Origin: an uncultured Novosphingobium sp.
Lineage (GTDB): Bacteria > Pseudomonadota > Alphaproteobacteria > Sphingomonadales > Sphingomonadaceae
Direction of reading: 5' to 3'
Assembly: GCA_946886365.1 (NCBI GenBank)
Contig: CAMPIM010000010.1
Span: forward strand, 1 to 50,081
DNA: 50,081 nucleotides
Shown here: piece by piece, positions 1 through 9,130 of the stretch
Layout: each line of letters opens with the position of its first letter
Numbering within the stretch: the stretch's first letter is position 1
Notes under the pieces: model-generated
Database searches by the model: none
What the model was told of the DNA's origin: nothing
Seen by the model: only the letters and a program-made list of their open reading frames with translations
Translations under genes and position numbers: made by a program

Positions 1-2110
1 GCGCATTAGCTTCTGCAAAGCTCGGGATGCGGAAGCCCCGCGACCAGGTGCCGCGCAGGGTCAGCGCGTCGAACGGCTTGTAGCGAAAGCCGACCTTCGG
101 CGAGAAGGCGTCCTGGCCGCTATTATAATTGTCATAGCGGCCCGATGCGTTGACTTCGAAGCCTTCGAAAGCGGGGACGCTCAACTCGACAAAGCCCGAC
201 CGAACGACGCGCTCACCCTTGGTACCAAAGGCATTGAGGATGAAATAGCGCTGGGTCGGACCTGCAAAGTCGTCATTGGCGCTAGGCGCGTTGATCGATT
301 CCAGACGGATTTGACCACCAAAGCCAAGCTGGACGGGGCCAGCGGGCAGATCGAACAGCGTGCCGTTGAAGCTGACCTGAGCGGCATAAAGTTCGGACTT
401 GGACTTGGTGATATTGTCGGGCGACAGATAATCCAGGACCGACTGGCTGTTCGACAGCGGATTGACGAAATTATAGCTGCCGTCGGCGACTACGTTCAGC
501 AGGTTCTGGATGTAGACATAGCCCTTCGACGTGCGGGTGAGGTCGGTCACCATGCCGACGATGTCCGCCGCGAAGTTCCAGTTATCCGTGATCGGCCCAG
601 CGATCGAGAAGGCTCCACGATAGGTGCGGCTGAGCGTTTCATTATATTCCGTCAGGTTGGGAATACGGCCCATGATCCGGGCCTGCAGGCCCTGCGCTGC
701 GAAGGGGTTGTTCGGGTTCAGCGTACCGTTGGTGATGTCGCAATTGGGCTGCGGCAGGCCGTTGACTAGCGGGCAGACATAGACCGGCAGCGCCAGTGCG
801 AAGGAGCCCGGAGCGTTGGGCAGGCCGCTATTATAGGTGCTGAAGCGGGGGAACGCGATGCCCGCCGGGCCATTGGCGCGAATGGTCGCCGGTTCGCCGG
901 TGTAGCTCACCTTGCTCTGAAGATAGTTGGCGGTGAAGGACGCTTCGATATCGTCAGTGACGGCGACTGTCGCCTTCAATGCGCCGCCGAAACGTTCGAT
1001 CCGGGGCGAGATAACGCCATATTGACGCACCAGATCGCCTTGGCAGACGGTGTTGGGCGCAAAGGCGTTCTGATCGGTATCGGCCAATTCGGCTGCGGTC
1101 AGGGTGTAGGGAGTCTCGCCAGCGATACAGCCTGCGGCGGGATTTAGAATCTGATAGCGGCCGAGCGGATCGTCAAGCGCGCTGGTTGAATCGGTTGGCG
1201 CAACAAAGAAAGTGGTCGCGAAGGAGCGGCGGTCGCTCGTGCCGGTGGCATCTGCCCAACCGACATAACCAGTGCTGGACGGATTGATCGAGCCGCCATT
1301 GGGGCCGACCTGCGGCCCGCAGACGCCATCACGGCAGATGCCCGACTGATCCTGAGAGTTGAAGGGGTAGGGCCGATCGCGATTGTAGAGTGCGTTCTGG
1401 CGATACCAGAAGCCGCTGGCGTAGATGTTATAGCCGTCTCGGTTGAGGTCGCCCGTGCCCACAGTCAGGGTGGCGCGGTAGTTTTCGCCATCGCCACGTT
1501 CGGTGATGCCGCCCTCGATCCGGCCGCCGATACCCTTGAACTGCTTTTTGGTGATGACGTTGATGACGCCCGCGATAGCGTCGGCGCCATAGGTGGACGA
1601 TGCGCCGTCGCGCAGCACCTCGACGCGATCGACAATATCGTCAGGGATAGTGTTAAGATCGACAAAGTTGCGCGTCGCGTCATCCGCCAGCGGATAATAG
1701 GCGGCGCGCTGACCATCGAAAAGGACAAGCGTGGAGCTGGTGGACAGGCCGCGCAGCGAAACTGCGGACGCGCCAGCCGCAAAGGCTCCGTTCGCCGAAA
1801 AGCTGTTGGTGAGCGCAGCGCCATTGTTGGACGATATGCGCTGAAGTGCTTCCTGCGTGGTCTGGATGCCGCGCTGTTCAAGCGACTCGGACGTCAGGAC
1901 TGAGATCGGCGAAGGCGTGTTGTTCACGTCCTGCCGCAGGATGGAGCCGGTGACCACGATGGTCGCTTGAGGTTCTTCGGCAACGGTGCCAGCCGGAGTG
2001 TCCTGCGCAAAGGCAGGAGCGGCGAGCGCCGCGAAACCGGCGCCCGCGCATGCGAGCGCCTGCAGCGCTGCGCTATTGCGCAGCCACGCATTGTTCGAGA
2101 TTTTCTTCAC
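1..2110 (-). CDS. TonB-dependent outer-membrane receptor (C-terminus outside window)
   Basis: Outer-membrane beta-barrel receptor that takes up a siderophore, oligosaccharide or similar ligand using TonB/ExbBD energy; the substrate cannot be told from sequence. Reading leftward from a GTG at 2110, the first ~33 residues are a signal peptide ending in AFAQ. It is followed by a TonB-box-like stretch (TIVVTGS) and a plug domain with the segments SLRGL, VEVLRDGAS and STYGADAIAGVINVIT. The remaining ~500 residues show the alternating pattern and Asn/Gly/Tyr-rich loops of a barrel, continuing open to position 1, so about 703 residues are present and the barrel end is missing. The start is supported by AAGGGA seven bases upstream. 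Members of this type are usually 850-1000 residues. It stands alone after a 318-bp AT-richer gap, which probably holds its promoter. Confidence 0.93.
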   Translation of the reverse strand, partial: MKKISNNAWLRNSAALQALACAGAGFAALAAPAFAQDTPAGTVAEEPQATIVVTGSILRQDVNNTPSPISVLTSESLEQRGIQTTQEALQRISSNNGAALTNSFSANGAFAAGASAVSLRGLSTSSTLVLFDGQRAAYYPLADDATRNFVDLNTIPDDIVDRVEVLRDGASSTYGADAIAGVINVITKKQFKGIGGRIEGGITERGDGENYRATLTVGTGDLNRDGYNIYASGFWYRQNALYNRDRPYPFNSQDQSGICRDGVCGPQVGPNGGSINPSSTGYVGWADATGTSDRRSFATTFFVAPTDSTSALDDPLGRYQILNPAAGCIAGETPYTLTAAELADTDQNAFAPNTVCQGDLVRQYGVISPRIERFGGALKATVAVTDDIEASFTANYLQSKVSYTGEPATIRANGPAGIAFPRFSTYNSGLPNAPGSFALALPVYVCPLVNGLPQPNCDITNGTLNPNNPFAAQGLQARIMGRIPNLTEYNETLSRTYRGAFSIAGPITDNWNFAADIVGMVTDLTRTSKGYVYIQNLLNVVADGSYNFVNPLSNSQSVLDYLSPDNITKSKSELYAAQVSFNGTLFDLPAGPVQLGFGGQIRLESINAPSANDDFAGPTQRYFILNAFGTKGERVVRSGFVELSVPAFEGFEVNASGRYDNYNSGQDAFSPKVGFRYKPFDALTLRGTWSRGFRIPSFAEANA

Positions 2111-2428
2111 AGTCCAGTCCCTTGCTCTGGAGCAGCGCAAGCGAACCTGCGCCTAGTTACCGACGCATGGAGAGGGGCGTAGGAGCCCGACAGCAAACCC
2201 CTCTTCATCCGTGCTGTGCGATAGTCTGCGCAGTCGTTTTATGCGTGTAAAGCAATGCTAGGGAGCGGAGCGCACTTTGCTGTTTCACTGTCGTAAATTT
2301 GCCACATAGGCGATAAGCGCGGTTTTACGTTCGTTTAACAACTTTATTTGCAGTCATTTATGGCAGGCGGAACTTTGATGCTCTGTCATTGCCACAGGAT
2401 ACACTAAGTTGCGCAAATGCATCTCAGT
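2111..2428. other. 318-bp intergenic region upstream of the TonB receptor
   Basis: No convincing gene on either strand. The segment 2240-2400 is noticeably richer in A/T than its surroundings and lies upstream of the leftward TonB receptor, so it probably carries that gene's promoter and regulator sites. I could not pick out a confident -35/-10 pair or a Fur-like palindrome. The part nearest the receptor (2111-2125) contains its ribosome binding site. Confidence 0.6.
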
Positions 2429-3268
2429 TCAGTTTTCTGGCATTGGTCCGGTGAGCAGAAGCGGGTCGATCCGCGCTTCGTTCCAGCGTAAGCCCCAGTG
2501 AAGGTGCGGGCCAGTGGCGCGGCCGGTGGCGCCGATCGCGCCGATATTCTGACCCTGACGAATGGACTGGCCGAGCTTCACGTCGATGCGGGAGAGGTGA
2601 AGGAAGGCGCTGGTGAGGCCATGGCCATGGTCGATCATCAGCAGATTTCCCTCGAGCGTGAACGGGTGATCGGCCGCCAGCGTCACCACGCCGTCAGCAG
2701 GCGCCAGAACGGGATCGCCGGTCGCCCCGGCGATATCGATGCCGCCATGATAGGCGCCGGGTACGCCCTGATAGACGCGCTGCGATCCGAACAGGCCGGA
2801 AATGCGACCGACGCGCGGCCAGAGGAAGTGCTGGCGCCAGCCTTGGGCGCCGGTTTCCTGCGCGCGGGCGGCGGCGATCTGTGCCAGTTCCGGGCGGCGC
2901 AACGCGAGGAAGGCTTCATTGTCGCGCACCGGGCGGAGGGGCGTGTTGACGCGCTCTATCCGCCAGGCGCGTGAGGCGATGCTGATGGGCTGGTTGATGA
3001 TGCGACCGTCGGAGAGGCGGGCGGTGAGCTGCGCCTGCGGCCCGGCGTCACGGTCGAAGGCGATGAGGAAGCGGCTATCGGGATCGACGCGGACGAGTTG
3101 ATTGTCGAGGCGTAATTCCGTCGTCGCGGGTGGCGCTGTCCCGGTGAGCGTGCCGCCCTGCTGCGCGGCGCCGTGAAGGGTGATGCTGGCGGCGGGAACG
3201 GGAGCCGGATTGCTCGCCGCGCCCTCACTGCCGGTCATCAGCAGAAGCGCGGCTGCCCAGCGCTTCAT
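2429..3268 (-). CDS. M23-family metallopeptidase (LytM/DD-endopeptidase-like), exported
   Basis: Zinc peptidase of the M23 family, acting on peptidoglycan cross-bridges in the periplasm or activating amidases. The start chosen is the ATG at 3268, giving MKRWAAALLLMTG as a signal peptide. The frame is open further upstream but that extension lies over the preceding gene. The C-terminal half holds the LytM core: HGGID supplies the first His and the Asp ligand, HLHWG supplies the final metal-binding His, and the GNLLMIDHGHG and GATGRATGPH segments are typical. Residues 25-120 form an N-terminal beta-rich domain I cannot name. The start overlaps the stop of the DUF2093 gene as ATGA, so the two are translationally coupled downstream of xseA. 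Confidence 0.9.
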   Translation of the reverse strand: MKRWAAALLLMTGSEGAASNPAPVPAASITLHGAAQQGGTLTGTAPPATTELRLDNQLVRVDPDSRFLIAFDRDAGPQAQLTARLSDGRIINQPISIASRAWRIERVNTPLRPVRDNEAFLALRRPELAQIAAARAQETGAQGWRQHFLWPRVGRISGLFGSQRVYQGVPGAYHGGIDIAGATGDPVLAPADGVVTLAADHPFTLEGNLLMIDHGHGLTSAFLHLSRIDVKLGQSIRQGQNIGAIGATGRATGPHLHWGLRWNEARIDPLLLTGPMPEN

Positions 3269-3477
3269 CGCAGACCGCGCGCCTTCAGCTCCGCCTGGGC
3301 CGAGGCTTCGGCGCTGGCATAGGGTTCCTGCCGGGCGATGCTCCAATAGCGAAGGTCGTCGAGCGGAATCTGCTGGCCGGTGACGGCGCAAACGACATGG
3401 TCGCCCGCCTGAAGCACGCGGAAGCTGTAGGCCATATAATGGAGGCGGGCCGGACGATCGCGGTTGGACATCAGCAT
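3265..3477 (-). CDS. DUF2093 family small protein
   Basis: Small protein of 70 residues (68 if the ATG at 3471 is used) matching the DUF2093 family of alphaproteobacteria, with the segments ARLHYM, FRVLQAGDHVVCAVTG and LDDLRYWS. The last is the family's signature: a short beta-rich body followed by an Arg/Tyr/Trp cluster. Function is unknown. It is the middle gene of the leftward series xseA - DUF2093 - M23 peptidase and ends inside the ATG of the peptidase. The start is ambiguous: an AAAGG sits upstream of 3477, while 3471 has no better site. Confidence 0.85.
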   Translation of the reverse strand: MLMSNRDRPARLHYMAYSFRVLQAGDHVVCAVTGQQIPLDDLRYWSIARQEPYASAEASAQAELKARGLR

Positions 3478-3510
3478 GGGATCAGGCGGCCTTTTTCACA
3501 TTCATGCACA

Positions 3511-5016
3511 TCAGGAGAAAAGGTCCTGCTGCCGGATTTCGCCGCCTTCCTGCGATTTGCGGGAAGGGCGGGATGTAGGGGATATAGCTTGCGACGGCGC
3601 CTTCTCAAGGGCTGGCGATGGTGGGCCGCCTTCCACCGTCGCCGCGACCGCGCCATCGTCGAAATGAAGTGAGACCGTGCCTGCCGCGCGGGCTTCATCG
3701 ACTGTCCTGACGAGGCGGTCCCCCGCCATGACGCGGGCGAAGCCGCGCTTGAGCGGCAGGTCTGGATTGACCGAGACGAACAGGCGCAACAGGCGATCGA
3801 AGGCGGTGGCGCGGTCGTGAAAGACGCGGGTCAGATAATCGGGACGCAGGCGCTGACGGTCGAGCCGTTCCTTCGCGCGGTTCAGATGCTGGTGCAGGAG
3901 CGCGGGACGGAGCGCGCCGCCGGCTTGCCCCAGATGCGCGCGGGCATCGGCGACGCGGTGGCGCAGGCCATTGCCAAGATCGCCGGACAGCTGGTCGAGC
4001 CGCTGCCGCTGAGGCGCAAGCAGCATGTCGGGAGTGGGCATGAGCCGGGCCTGCACCTCCAGCCGCTCACGCGCCTGCGCGGCACCGCGACGCACCGCGC
4101 GGTTCATGCGCAGGCCCTGTTCGGTCAGCATCGCCATGAGATCGGCGCGCACCGGCACCGCCATTTCGGCAGCGGCGGTCGGCGTGGGCGCGCGCATGTC
4201 GGCGGCATAGTCGCAGAGTGTGGTGTCGGTCTCATGGCCGACAGCGGAGATGATCGGGATCGAACATTCCGCCACGGCCCGGACGACGATTTCCTCGTTG
4301 AAGCTCCAAAGATCCTCAACCGATCCACCGCCGCGCGCGACGATGACGAGGTCGGGACGAGGCAGCGGGCCGCCAAGCTGCATGGCCGAAAAGCCGCGCA
4401 CGGCGCGGGCTACCTGCTCCGCCGCCCCCTGCCCCTGCACAAGAACGGGCCAGAGCAGGACGTTGGTGGGGCAGCGATCTTCGAGGCGGTGGAGGATGTC
4501 GCGGATCACAGCGCCGGTGGGCGACGTCACGACGCCGATGGTGCGCGGCATGAAGGGGAGCGGGCGTTTGCGGTCGCGGTCGAACAGGCCCTCGGCTGCG
4601 AGCTTTGCCTTGAGCTTTTCGAGCAGCGCCATCAAAGCGCCCTCGCCTGCCAGCTCCATCCGCTCGATCACGATCTGATATTTGGAACGGCCAGGATAGG
4701 TGGTGAGCTTGCCGGTGGCGATCACCTCCACACCGTCCTGCGGCGCGAAGGGCAGGCGCTGCGCCCCGCCCTTCCACATGACCCCGTCGATGACGGCGTT
4801 GTCATCCTTCAGACAAAGATAGAGATGGCCCGATGCGGCGCGCTTGAAGCCGGAAATCTCGCCGCGCAAGCGGACATGGCCGAAGCGATCCTCGACCGTA
4901 CGCTTCAATATGGCGGACAATTCGCTCACCGAAAGCGGCGGCGCGTTGTCCCCCGCCCGTTCCTCGGCTAACAGGCGGCCCGATGCATCCAAACCAGCTT
5001 CATATTCCGGGGACAT
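3511..5016 (-). CDS. xseA: Exodeoxyribonuclease VII large subunit
   Basis: Large, catalytic subunit of exonuclease VII, which degrades single-stranded DNA from both ends together with the small subunit XseB (not seen here). From the ATG at 5016 the protein has 501 residues. It carries an N-terminal OB-fold ([23 protein letters not shown]), the catalytic domain with [14 protein letters not shown], a [14 protein letters not shown] motif and [20 protein letters not shown], all hallmarks of XseA. An Arg/Leu-rich coiled-coil region follows and the protein ends with a short tail. An alternative ATG at 5031 would add five residues and run past the purD start codon. Its 5' end is head-to-head with purD with no spacer, so its promoter must lie inside purD coding sequence. 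Confidence 0.96.
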   Translation of the reverse strand: MSPEYEAGLDASGRLLAEERAGDNAPPLSVSELSAILKRTVEDRFGHVRLRGEISGFKRAASGHLYLCLKDDNAVIDGVMWKGGAQRLPFAPQDGVEVIATGKLTTYPGRSKYQIVIERMELAGEGALMALLEKLKAKLAAEGLFDRDRKRPLPFMPRTIGVVTSPTGAVIRDILHRLEDRCPTNVLLWPVLVQGQGAAEQVARAVRGFSAMQLGGPLPRPDLVIVARGGGSVEDLWSFNEEIVVRAVAECSIPIISAVGHETDTTLCDYAADMRAPTPTAAAEMAVPVRADLMAMLTEQGLRMNRAVRRGAAQARERLEVQARLMPTPDMLLAPQRQRLDQLSGDLGNGLRHRVADARAHLGQAGGALRPALLHQHLNRAKERLDRQRLRPDYLTRVFHDRATAFDRLLRLFVSVNPDLPLKRGFARVMAGDRLVRTVDEARAAGTVSLHFDDGAVAATVEGGPPSPALEKAPSQAISPTSRPSRKSQEGGEIRQQDLFS

Positions 5017-5023
5017 GGGCGAA

Positions 5024-6301
5024 ATGAACATCCTTTTGTTGGGCAGCGGCGGCCGCGAACATGCTTTGGCCTGGAAGCTGGCGCAATCGCCCAGCCTCAC
5101 GACCCTTTATGCAGCGCCCGGCAACCCCGGCATAGCCCAGCATGCGACGTTGGTCGACCTGGATGCCACGGATCATCGCGCGGTGGTCGATTTCTGCCTG
5201 CGCCATGCGATCGGGCTGGTGGTGATCGGGCCGGAAGCCCCGCTGGTCGATGGGCTGGCCGACAATCTGCGGGTCAAGGGCTATCCGGTGTTCGGGCCGG
5301 GCAAGAAGGCAGCCCAGCTGGAAGGGTCCAAGGGATTTACCAAGGATCTGTGCAAGCGCGCGCACATTCCGACCGCCGCCTATGAGCGCACCCACAGCAA
5401 GGATGGTGCGATCGCGGCGCTTGGCGATTTCGGCCTGCCGGTGGTGATCAAGGCCGATGGCCTCGCGGCGGGCAAGGGCGTGATTATTGCGGAGACGCGC
5501 GATCAGGCCGTCGAAGCGATCGAGGACATGTTCTCCGGCGCATTTGGCGCGGCGGGCGCGGAAGTAGTCTTGGAAGAGTTTATGACGGGCGAGGAGGCGA
5601 GCTTCTTCGCTTTGACCGACGGCAGCGCCATCCTGCCCTTCGGCTCCGCGCAGGACCATAAGCGGGTGGGTGACGGCGATACCGGCCCCAATACCGGCGG
5701 GATGGGCGCTTATAGCCCGGCGCGGGTGCTGACGCGCGAGCTGGAAGCTGAAGTGATCGAGAAGATCATCCGGCCTACCGTTGAAACGTTGGCCGCCGAG
5801 GGGACGCCCTATTCTGGCGTGCTTTATGCGGGACTGATGCTGACCGATGAGGGGCCGAAGCTGATCGAATATAATGCGCGTTTCGGCGACCCGGAATGCC
5901 AGGTGTTGATGATGCGCCTCGATGGCGATCTGGTCGAATTGCTGCTGGCGGTGGCGCAGGAACGGCTGGCGGAACAGGGGCCGGTGACGTTGGCGGATCG
6001 CACTGCATTGACGGTGGTGATGGCGGCGAATGGCTATCCGGGCACGCCGGAAAAGGGCGGCACAATCGGCGGCATAGACGCGGCCGAAGCGGGCGGCGCG
6101 CGGGTTTTCCATGCAGGAACGGCGGACAAGGATGGCGTGCTGGTCGCCAATGGCGGACGAGTGCTGAACGTCACGGCGAGCGGCAGCAGCGTGGGCGAGG
6201 CGCAGGCAGCGGCCTATCGGGCGGTGGATGCCATCGACTTTCCGACCGGATTTTGCCGTCGCGACATTGGCTGGCGCGAAGTGGAGCGCGAGGGGCGCTG
6301 A
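5024..6301 (+). CDS. purD: Phosphoribosylamine--glycine ligase (GAR synthetase)
   Basis: Catalyses the ATP-dependent joining of phosphoribosylamine and glycine, the second step of purine synthesis, in the cytoplasm. The 425-residue length is normal for the family. The N-terminus [17 protein letters not shown] is the canonical PurD start, which fixes the ATG at 5024 despite an open frame further upstream. Other visible landmarks are NPGIAQ, GPEAPLV, the ATP-grasp segment [21 protein letters not shown] and [10 protein letters not shown] (metal binding). The C-terminal domain has ANGYPG. No strong Shine-Dalgarno is visible; GGGCGA lies just before the ATG. It faces xseA head-to-head. Confidence 0.97.
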   Translation: MNILLLGSGGREHALAWKLAQSPSLTTLYAAPGNPGIAQHATLVDLDATDHRAVVDFCLRHAIGLVVIGPEAPLVDGLADNLRVKGYPVFGPGKKAAQLEGSKGFTKDLCKRAHIPTAAYERTHSKDGAIAALGDFGLPVVIKADGLAAGKGVIIAETRDQAVEAIEDMFSGAFGAAGAEVVLEEFMTGEEASFFALTDGSAILPFGSAQDHKRVGDGDTGPNTGGMGAYSPARVLTRELEAEVIEKIIRPTVETLAAEGTPYSGVLYAGLMLTDEGPKLIEYNARFGDPECQVLMMRLDGDLVELLLAVAQERLAEQGPVTLADRTALTVVMAANGYPGTPEKGGTIGGIDAAEAGGARVFHAGTADKDGVLVANGGRVLNVTASGSSVGEAQAAAYRAVDAIDFPTGFCRRDIGWREVEREGR

Positions 6302-6339
6302 GACCATCCAATACAGGCTCTTGCCGATTGTGCGCCAGC

Positions 6340-6355
6340 GCCCTTAGATAAGGGC
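6340..6355 (+). terminator. Hairpin after purD
   Basis: GCCCTT and AAGGGC form a perfect 6-bp stem with a four-base loop, 38 bases after the purD stop and 21 bases before the next start. There is no T-run, so it may be a weak terminator or a processing/attenuation hairpin in the leader of the following gene. Confidence 0.3.
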
Positions 6356-6376
6356 CTGAAAACAGGAGGGAGCGTG

Positions 6377-6886
6377 ATGCAGGAATTTTTCATGGACTAT
6401 GGCCTGTGGCTGTTGATCGGGCTTTTGGTCCTGATCGGCGTGGTTTTCCTGCTATCGGGGCGCAAGACGCCCATCGACAACGCACCGGCCGAACGTGCCC
6501 CCGTGGTGGAACGGCAAGAGCCGACGGTAGCACCCGCCGCAGAGCCGGTGACCGTTGCACCCACGACGATCGCGGCGGAGCCTCAGCCTGTAGTCGCGCC
6601 GGTATCGCCGGTAGCAGCTGTTTCGACAGTAGCGCCCGCATCGGATGCGCATGACAATCTGCTGAGGTTGAAGGGGGTCGGCCCCAAGCTCAATCAACTG
6701 CTGATCGAACTGGGCGTGACCCGCTATGCGCAAATCGCCAATTGGAGCGATGCTGACATTGCGGCGATCGATACGAAGCTCGGTACTTTCAAGGGTCGGC
6801 CGGTGCGCGACCAATGGGTTGATCAGGCGAAATATCTGGCGGCTGGCGATACTGCCGGGTTCGAAGCGAAATACGGCAAGCTTTAG
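6377..6886 (+). CDS. Membrane-anchored helix-hairpin-helix protein
   Basis: Protein of 169 residues with three visible parts. Residues ~8-27 (YGLWLLIGLLVLIGVVFLLS) form a single membrane anchor. Residues ~30-90 are a Pro/Ala/Val-rich low-complexity linker. The C-terminal ~75 residues form a helix-hairpin-helix domain (LLRLKGVGPKLNQLLIELGV) ending in DQWVDQAKYLAAG. That C-terminal domain resembles the extra domain found on some alphaproteobacterial NuoE proteins and on predicted 5' nuclease-like proteins; catalytic activity is not implied. A strong AGGAGG at 6363-6368 favours the ATG at 6377 over the GTG at 6374. It stands alone between purD and a convergent gene. Confidence 0.8.
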   Translation: MQEFFMDYGLWLLIGLLVLIGVVFLLSGRKTPIDNAPAERAPVVERQEPTVAPAAEPVTVAPTTIAAEPQPVVAPVSPVAAVSTVAPASDAHDNLLRLKGVGPKLNQLLIELGVTRYAQIANWSDADIAAIDTKLGTFKGRPVRDQWVDQAKYLAAGDTAGFEAKYGKL

Positions 6887-6959
6887 GGCGTAGCGAGTGC
6901 CGGTGTTAGCTTCGGCTCAGGAAAAGACGATAGGCGATCGGACCACGTAACCCGCTCTT

Positions 6960-7757
6960 TCAGCCTTGCCCTAGCAGTTCGCGGGCGCGGGGGGCGAGGC
7001 GTGCCGTCGCTGCTTCGTGGATGCCGGGGGCTGTGCATAGCAGGCCGAAAGCTGTGGGATCCGGGCGGTTGAAGGACAGGGGAACGCCGAGCGCGTCGGT
7101 GACGGTTGCTCCTGCTTCCTGCGCGATCAGCGCGGCGGCGGCGACATCCCATTCATTGCCCCAGCGGACGGTGGCGACAAGGTCGGCCTCATCGGCGGCG
7201 ACCATCGCCATGCGCAGCGCGATGCTGTTGGGTTTGTGAACGGTGACGAGGTCGCGGTCGTAGCGAGGGAGCTGGTCGGCGGGGACGCGGGCGCCGGGCA
7301 GGATCATGCGGGACCCTGCGGAAAGCGTGCGGCCGTTGCGGGTGGCGCCCTCCCCTACCCGCGCGATCCACAATTCGTTTCGGGCAGGCGCGGCGAGGAT
7401 GCCGATGCGCACCGCGCCATGTTCGACCAGCGCGACTGACACGGACCAACCCGGACGACCGCGCAGATAGTCGCGGGTGCCGTCGATCGGATCGACCACC
7501 CAGACGCGGTCGAGGTCGAGGCGGTGGACGGTGTCGGCGGTTTCTTCCGACAGCCATCCGGCGGTGGGGTCGATGACGCTGAGGCTCTGGCGGAGCATCT
7601 CGTCAATTTCGAGGTCCGCCTCGCACACAGGATGGCCGGGGACCTTTTCCCATTGGCGCACCTGCGTCTGGCCGCCCGCCCAGAGGGTAAGCGCTCGGTC
7701 GGCCGCGTCCGATACCGCGCCGACGAGCGCGCGCAGATCGATCTCAGCCCCCGGCAA
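6960..7757 (-). CDS. Inositol-monophosphatase family phosphatase, CysQ-like
   Basis: Mg-dependent phosphatase of the IMPase/CysQ superfamily, most likely hydrolysing 3'-phosphoadenosine 5'-phosphate or a related phosphomonoester. At 265 residues it has the expected size. Metal-binding motifs are visible: WLSEET near residue 70, DPIDGTRDY at 89-97, and the distal WDVAAAALIAQEAGA. The start is an unusual TTG at 7757, inside the last codons of pmbA, giving a 14-base overlap. No in-frame ATG lies near enough to keep the first helix. It is the last gene of the leftward cluster mutY-nudC-pmbA-cysQ. IMPase proper versus CysQ cannot be decided from sequence alone. Confidence 0.86.
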   Translation of the reverse strand: MPGAEIDLRALVGAVSDAADRALTLWAGGQTQVRQWEKVPGHPVCEADLEIDEMLRQSLSVIDPTAGWLSEETADTVHRLDLDRVWVVDPIDGTRDYLRGRPGWSVSVALVEHGAVRIGILAAPARNELWIARVGEGATRNGRTLSAGSRMILPGARVPADQLPRYDRDLVTVHKPNSIALRMAMVAADEADLVATVRWGNEWDVAAAALIAQEAGATVTDALGVPLSFNRPDPTAFGLLCTAPGIHEAATARLAPRARELLGQG

Positions 7758-9090
7758 CGGTCATCCCGTCAATGCGGATCGTGGGCACGTTCATGCCATA
7801 GCGGAATACAAGGTCGTTCGCCGGAACGAGGGCGCGGAACATGTCCTTCAGATGGCTGGCGATGGTGATTTCCGAAACCGGACGGGTGATCACGCCATCC
7901 TCGATCAGGAAACCGGCGGCGCCGCGGCTATAGTCGCCGGTGACGCCATTCACACCCATGCCGATCAGTTCGGTGACATAGAGGCCACGCTTTATGTCCG
8001 CCATCAGGGCTGCGGGAGAGATGTTGCCCGGTTCCATGTGCACATTGGTGACGCCTGCGCCGGGCGCGCCGCTGCCGCCCCGGCTGGCATGGCCGGTGGG
8101 CTGAAGGCCGAGCTGGCGGGCGGAAGCGCTTTCCATCAGCCAGCCGGTCAGCACGCCCGCATCGATCAAGGCACGGCGGGCGACCGGCAGTCCCTCACCG
8201 TCGAAGGGGCGCGAGCGCATTCCGCGCGGACGGAGCGGATCGTCGATGATGGTGATGGCGCTGTCGAACAGCTTCTCCCCGAGGGAATCGAGCAGGAAGC
8301 TGGAACGGCGGGCGATGGCGGGGCCGACGATACCACCGATCAGATGGCCGAGCAGGCTGGAGCCAATGCGCGGGTCGAACAGGATGGGAAGGACGCCGCT
8401 TTCGAGTTTGGCGGGGTTGAGGCGGGCGACAGCGCGCTCCCCCGCGCGGGTGCCGATCGTCGCGGCATCATCGAGATCAACCAGATGGCGGACGCTGTGG
8501 CTGGCATGATCGCGCTGCATCTCCGCGCCGGTGCCCGCAAGGACGCTGGCCCAGGTCGAATGGCTGGTGCCCGCATAGGCACCGGCAAAGCCGTGGCTGG
8601 TGGCGAGCGCGACCTGGCTGCGGCCGTTGGATGCGCCGCCGCCTTCGCTGTTGGTAACGCCTGCGATGGCTCGGGCGGCTTCCTCGACAGCCAGGGCGCG
8701 CTCGCGCAGCTTCGCGGGTTCAGGCTCACTCGGATCGGCAAGGTCCAGTGCAGGCAAAGCGCCCCGCAGCAGCCGGTCTTCGGGCGCAAGACCCGCATAG
8801 GGATCTTCCGGCGCCTCCCGCGCCATGGCGATCGAACGATCGACCAGCGTGCTCAAGGTCGCGGGATTCATGTCCGACGCGGCGATGCTGGCGGAGCGCT
8901 GGCCAACGAAGACGCGCAGACCGATTTCCTCGCCTTCCGATCGCTCCACATCCTCCAGCGCGCCAAGGCGCACCGCGACCGTGGTCGAGGCATTGCAGGC
9001 ATAGATGGCGTCGGCCGCGTCCGCCCCGGCCCTGCGAGCCGCCGTCACCAGATCCTGCGCGCGCGACTGGGCTTCTTCGAGGCTGAGCAT
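7744..9090 (-). CDS. pmbA: TldD/PmbA family protease subunit (PmbA/TldE-like)
   Basis: Subunit of the TldD/TldE (PmbA) metalloprotease, known for maturing microcin B17 and degrading CcdA; in most bacteria it is thought to process small peptides. The ATG at 9090 gives 448 residues beginning MLSLEEAQSRAQDL. The frame is open upstream but that part overlaps nudC. The segment DDPLRPRGMRSRPFDGEG followed by VLTGWLM is typical of the PmbA half of the pair, and no HExxxH zinc motif is seen, which separates it from TldD. The later VTGDYSRGAAGFLIEDG is the family's conserved C-terminal block. Its partner TldD is not in the window. Confidence 0.93.
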   Translation of the reverse strand: MLSLEEAQSRAQDLVTAARRAGADAADAIYACNASTTVAVRLGALEDVERSEGEEIGLRVFVGQRSASIAASDMNPATLSTLVDRSIAMAREAPEDPYAGLAPEDRLLRGALPALDLADPSEPEPAKLRERALAVEEAARAIAGVTNSEGGGASNGRSQVALATSHGFAGAYAGTSHSTWASVLAGTGAEMQRDHASHSVRHLVDLDDAATIGTRAGERAVARLNPAKLESGVLPILFDPRIGSSLLGHLIGGIVGPAIARRSSFLLDSLGEKLFDSAITIIDDPLRPRGMRSRPFDGEGLPVARRALIDAGVLTGWLMESASARQLGLQPTGHASRGGSGAPGAGVTNVHMEPGNISPAALMADIKRGLYVTELIGMGVNGVTGDYSRGAAGFLIEDGVITRPVSEITIASHLKDMFRALVPANDLVFRYGMNVPTIRIDGMTVAGG

Positions 9091-9130
9091 GGGTGCGGGG
9101 CGTTCCTGCTGAGGGGTGAGGCCATGGGCC

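Noticed and set aside
3817..4971. Long open frame (384 codons) on the plus strand opposite xseA
   Set aside because: Product is His/Arg/Gly-rich without recognisable domains, and the opposite strand encodes a complete XseA with all motifs. It is a mirror of GC-rich codon usage.
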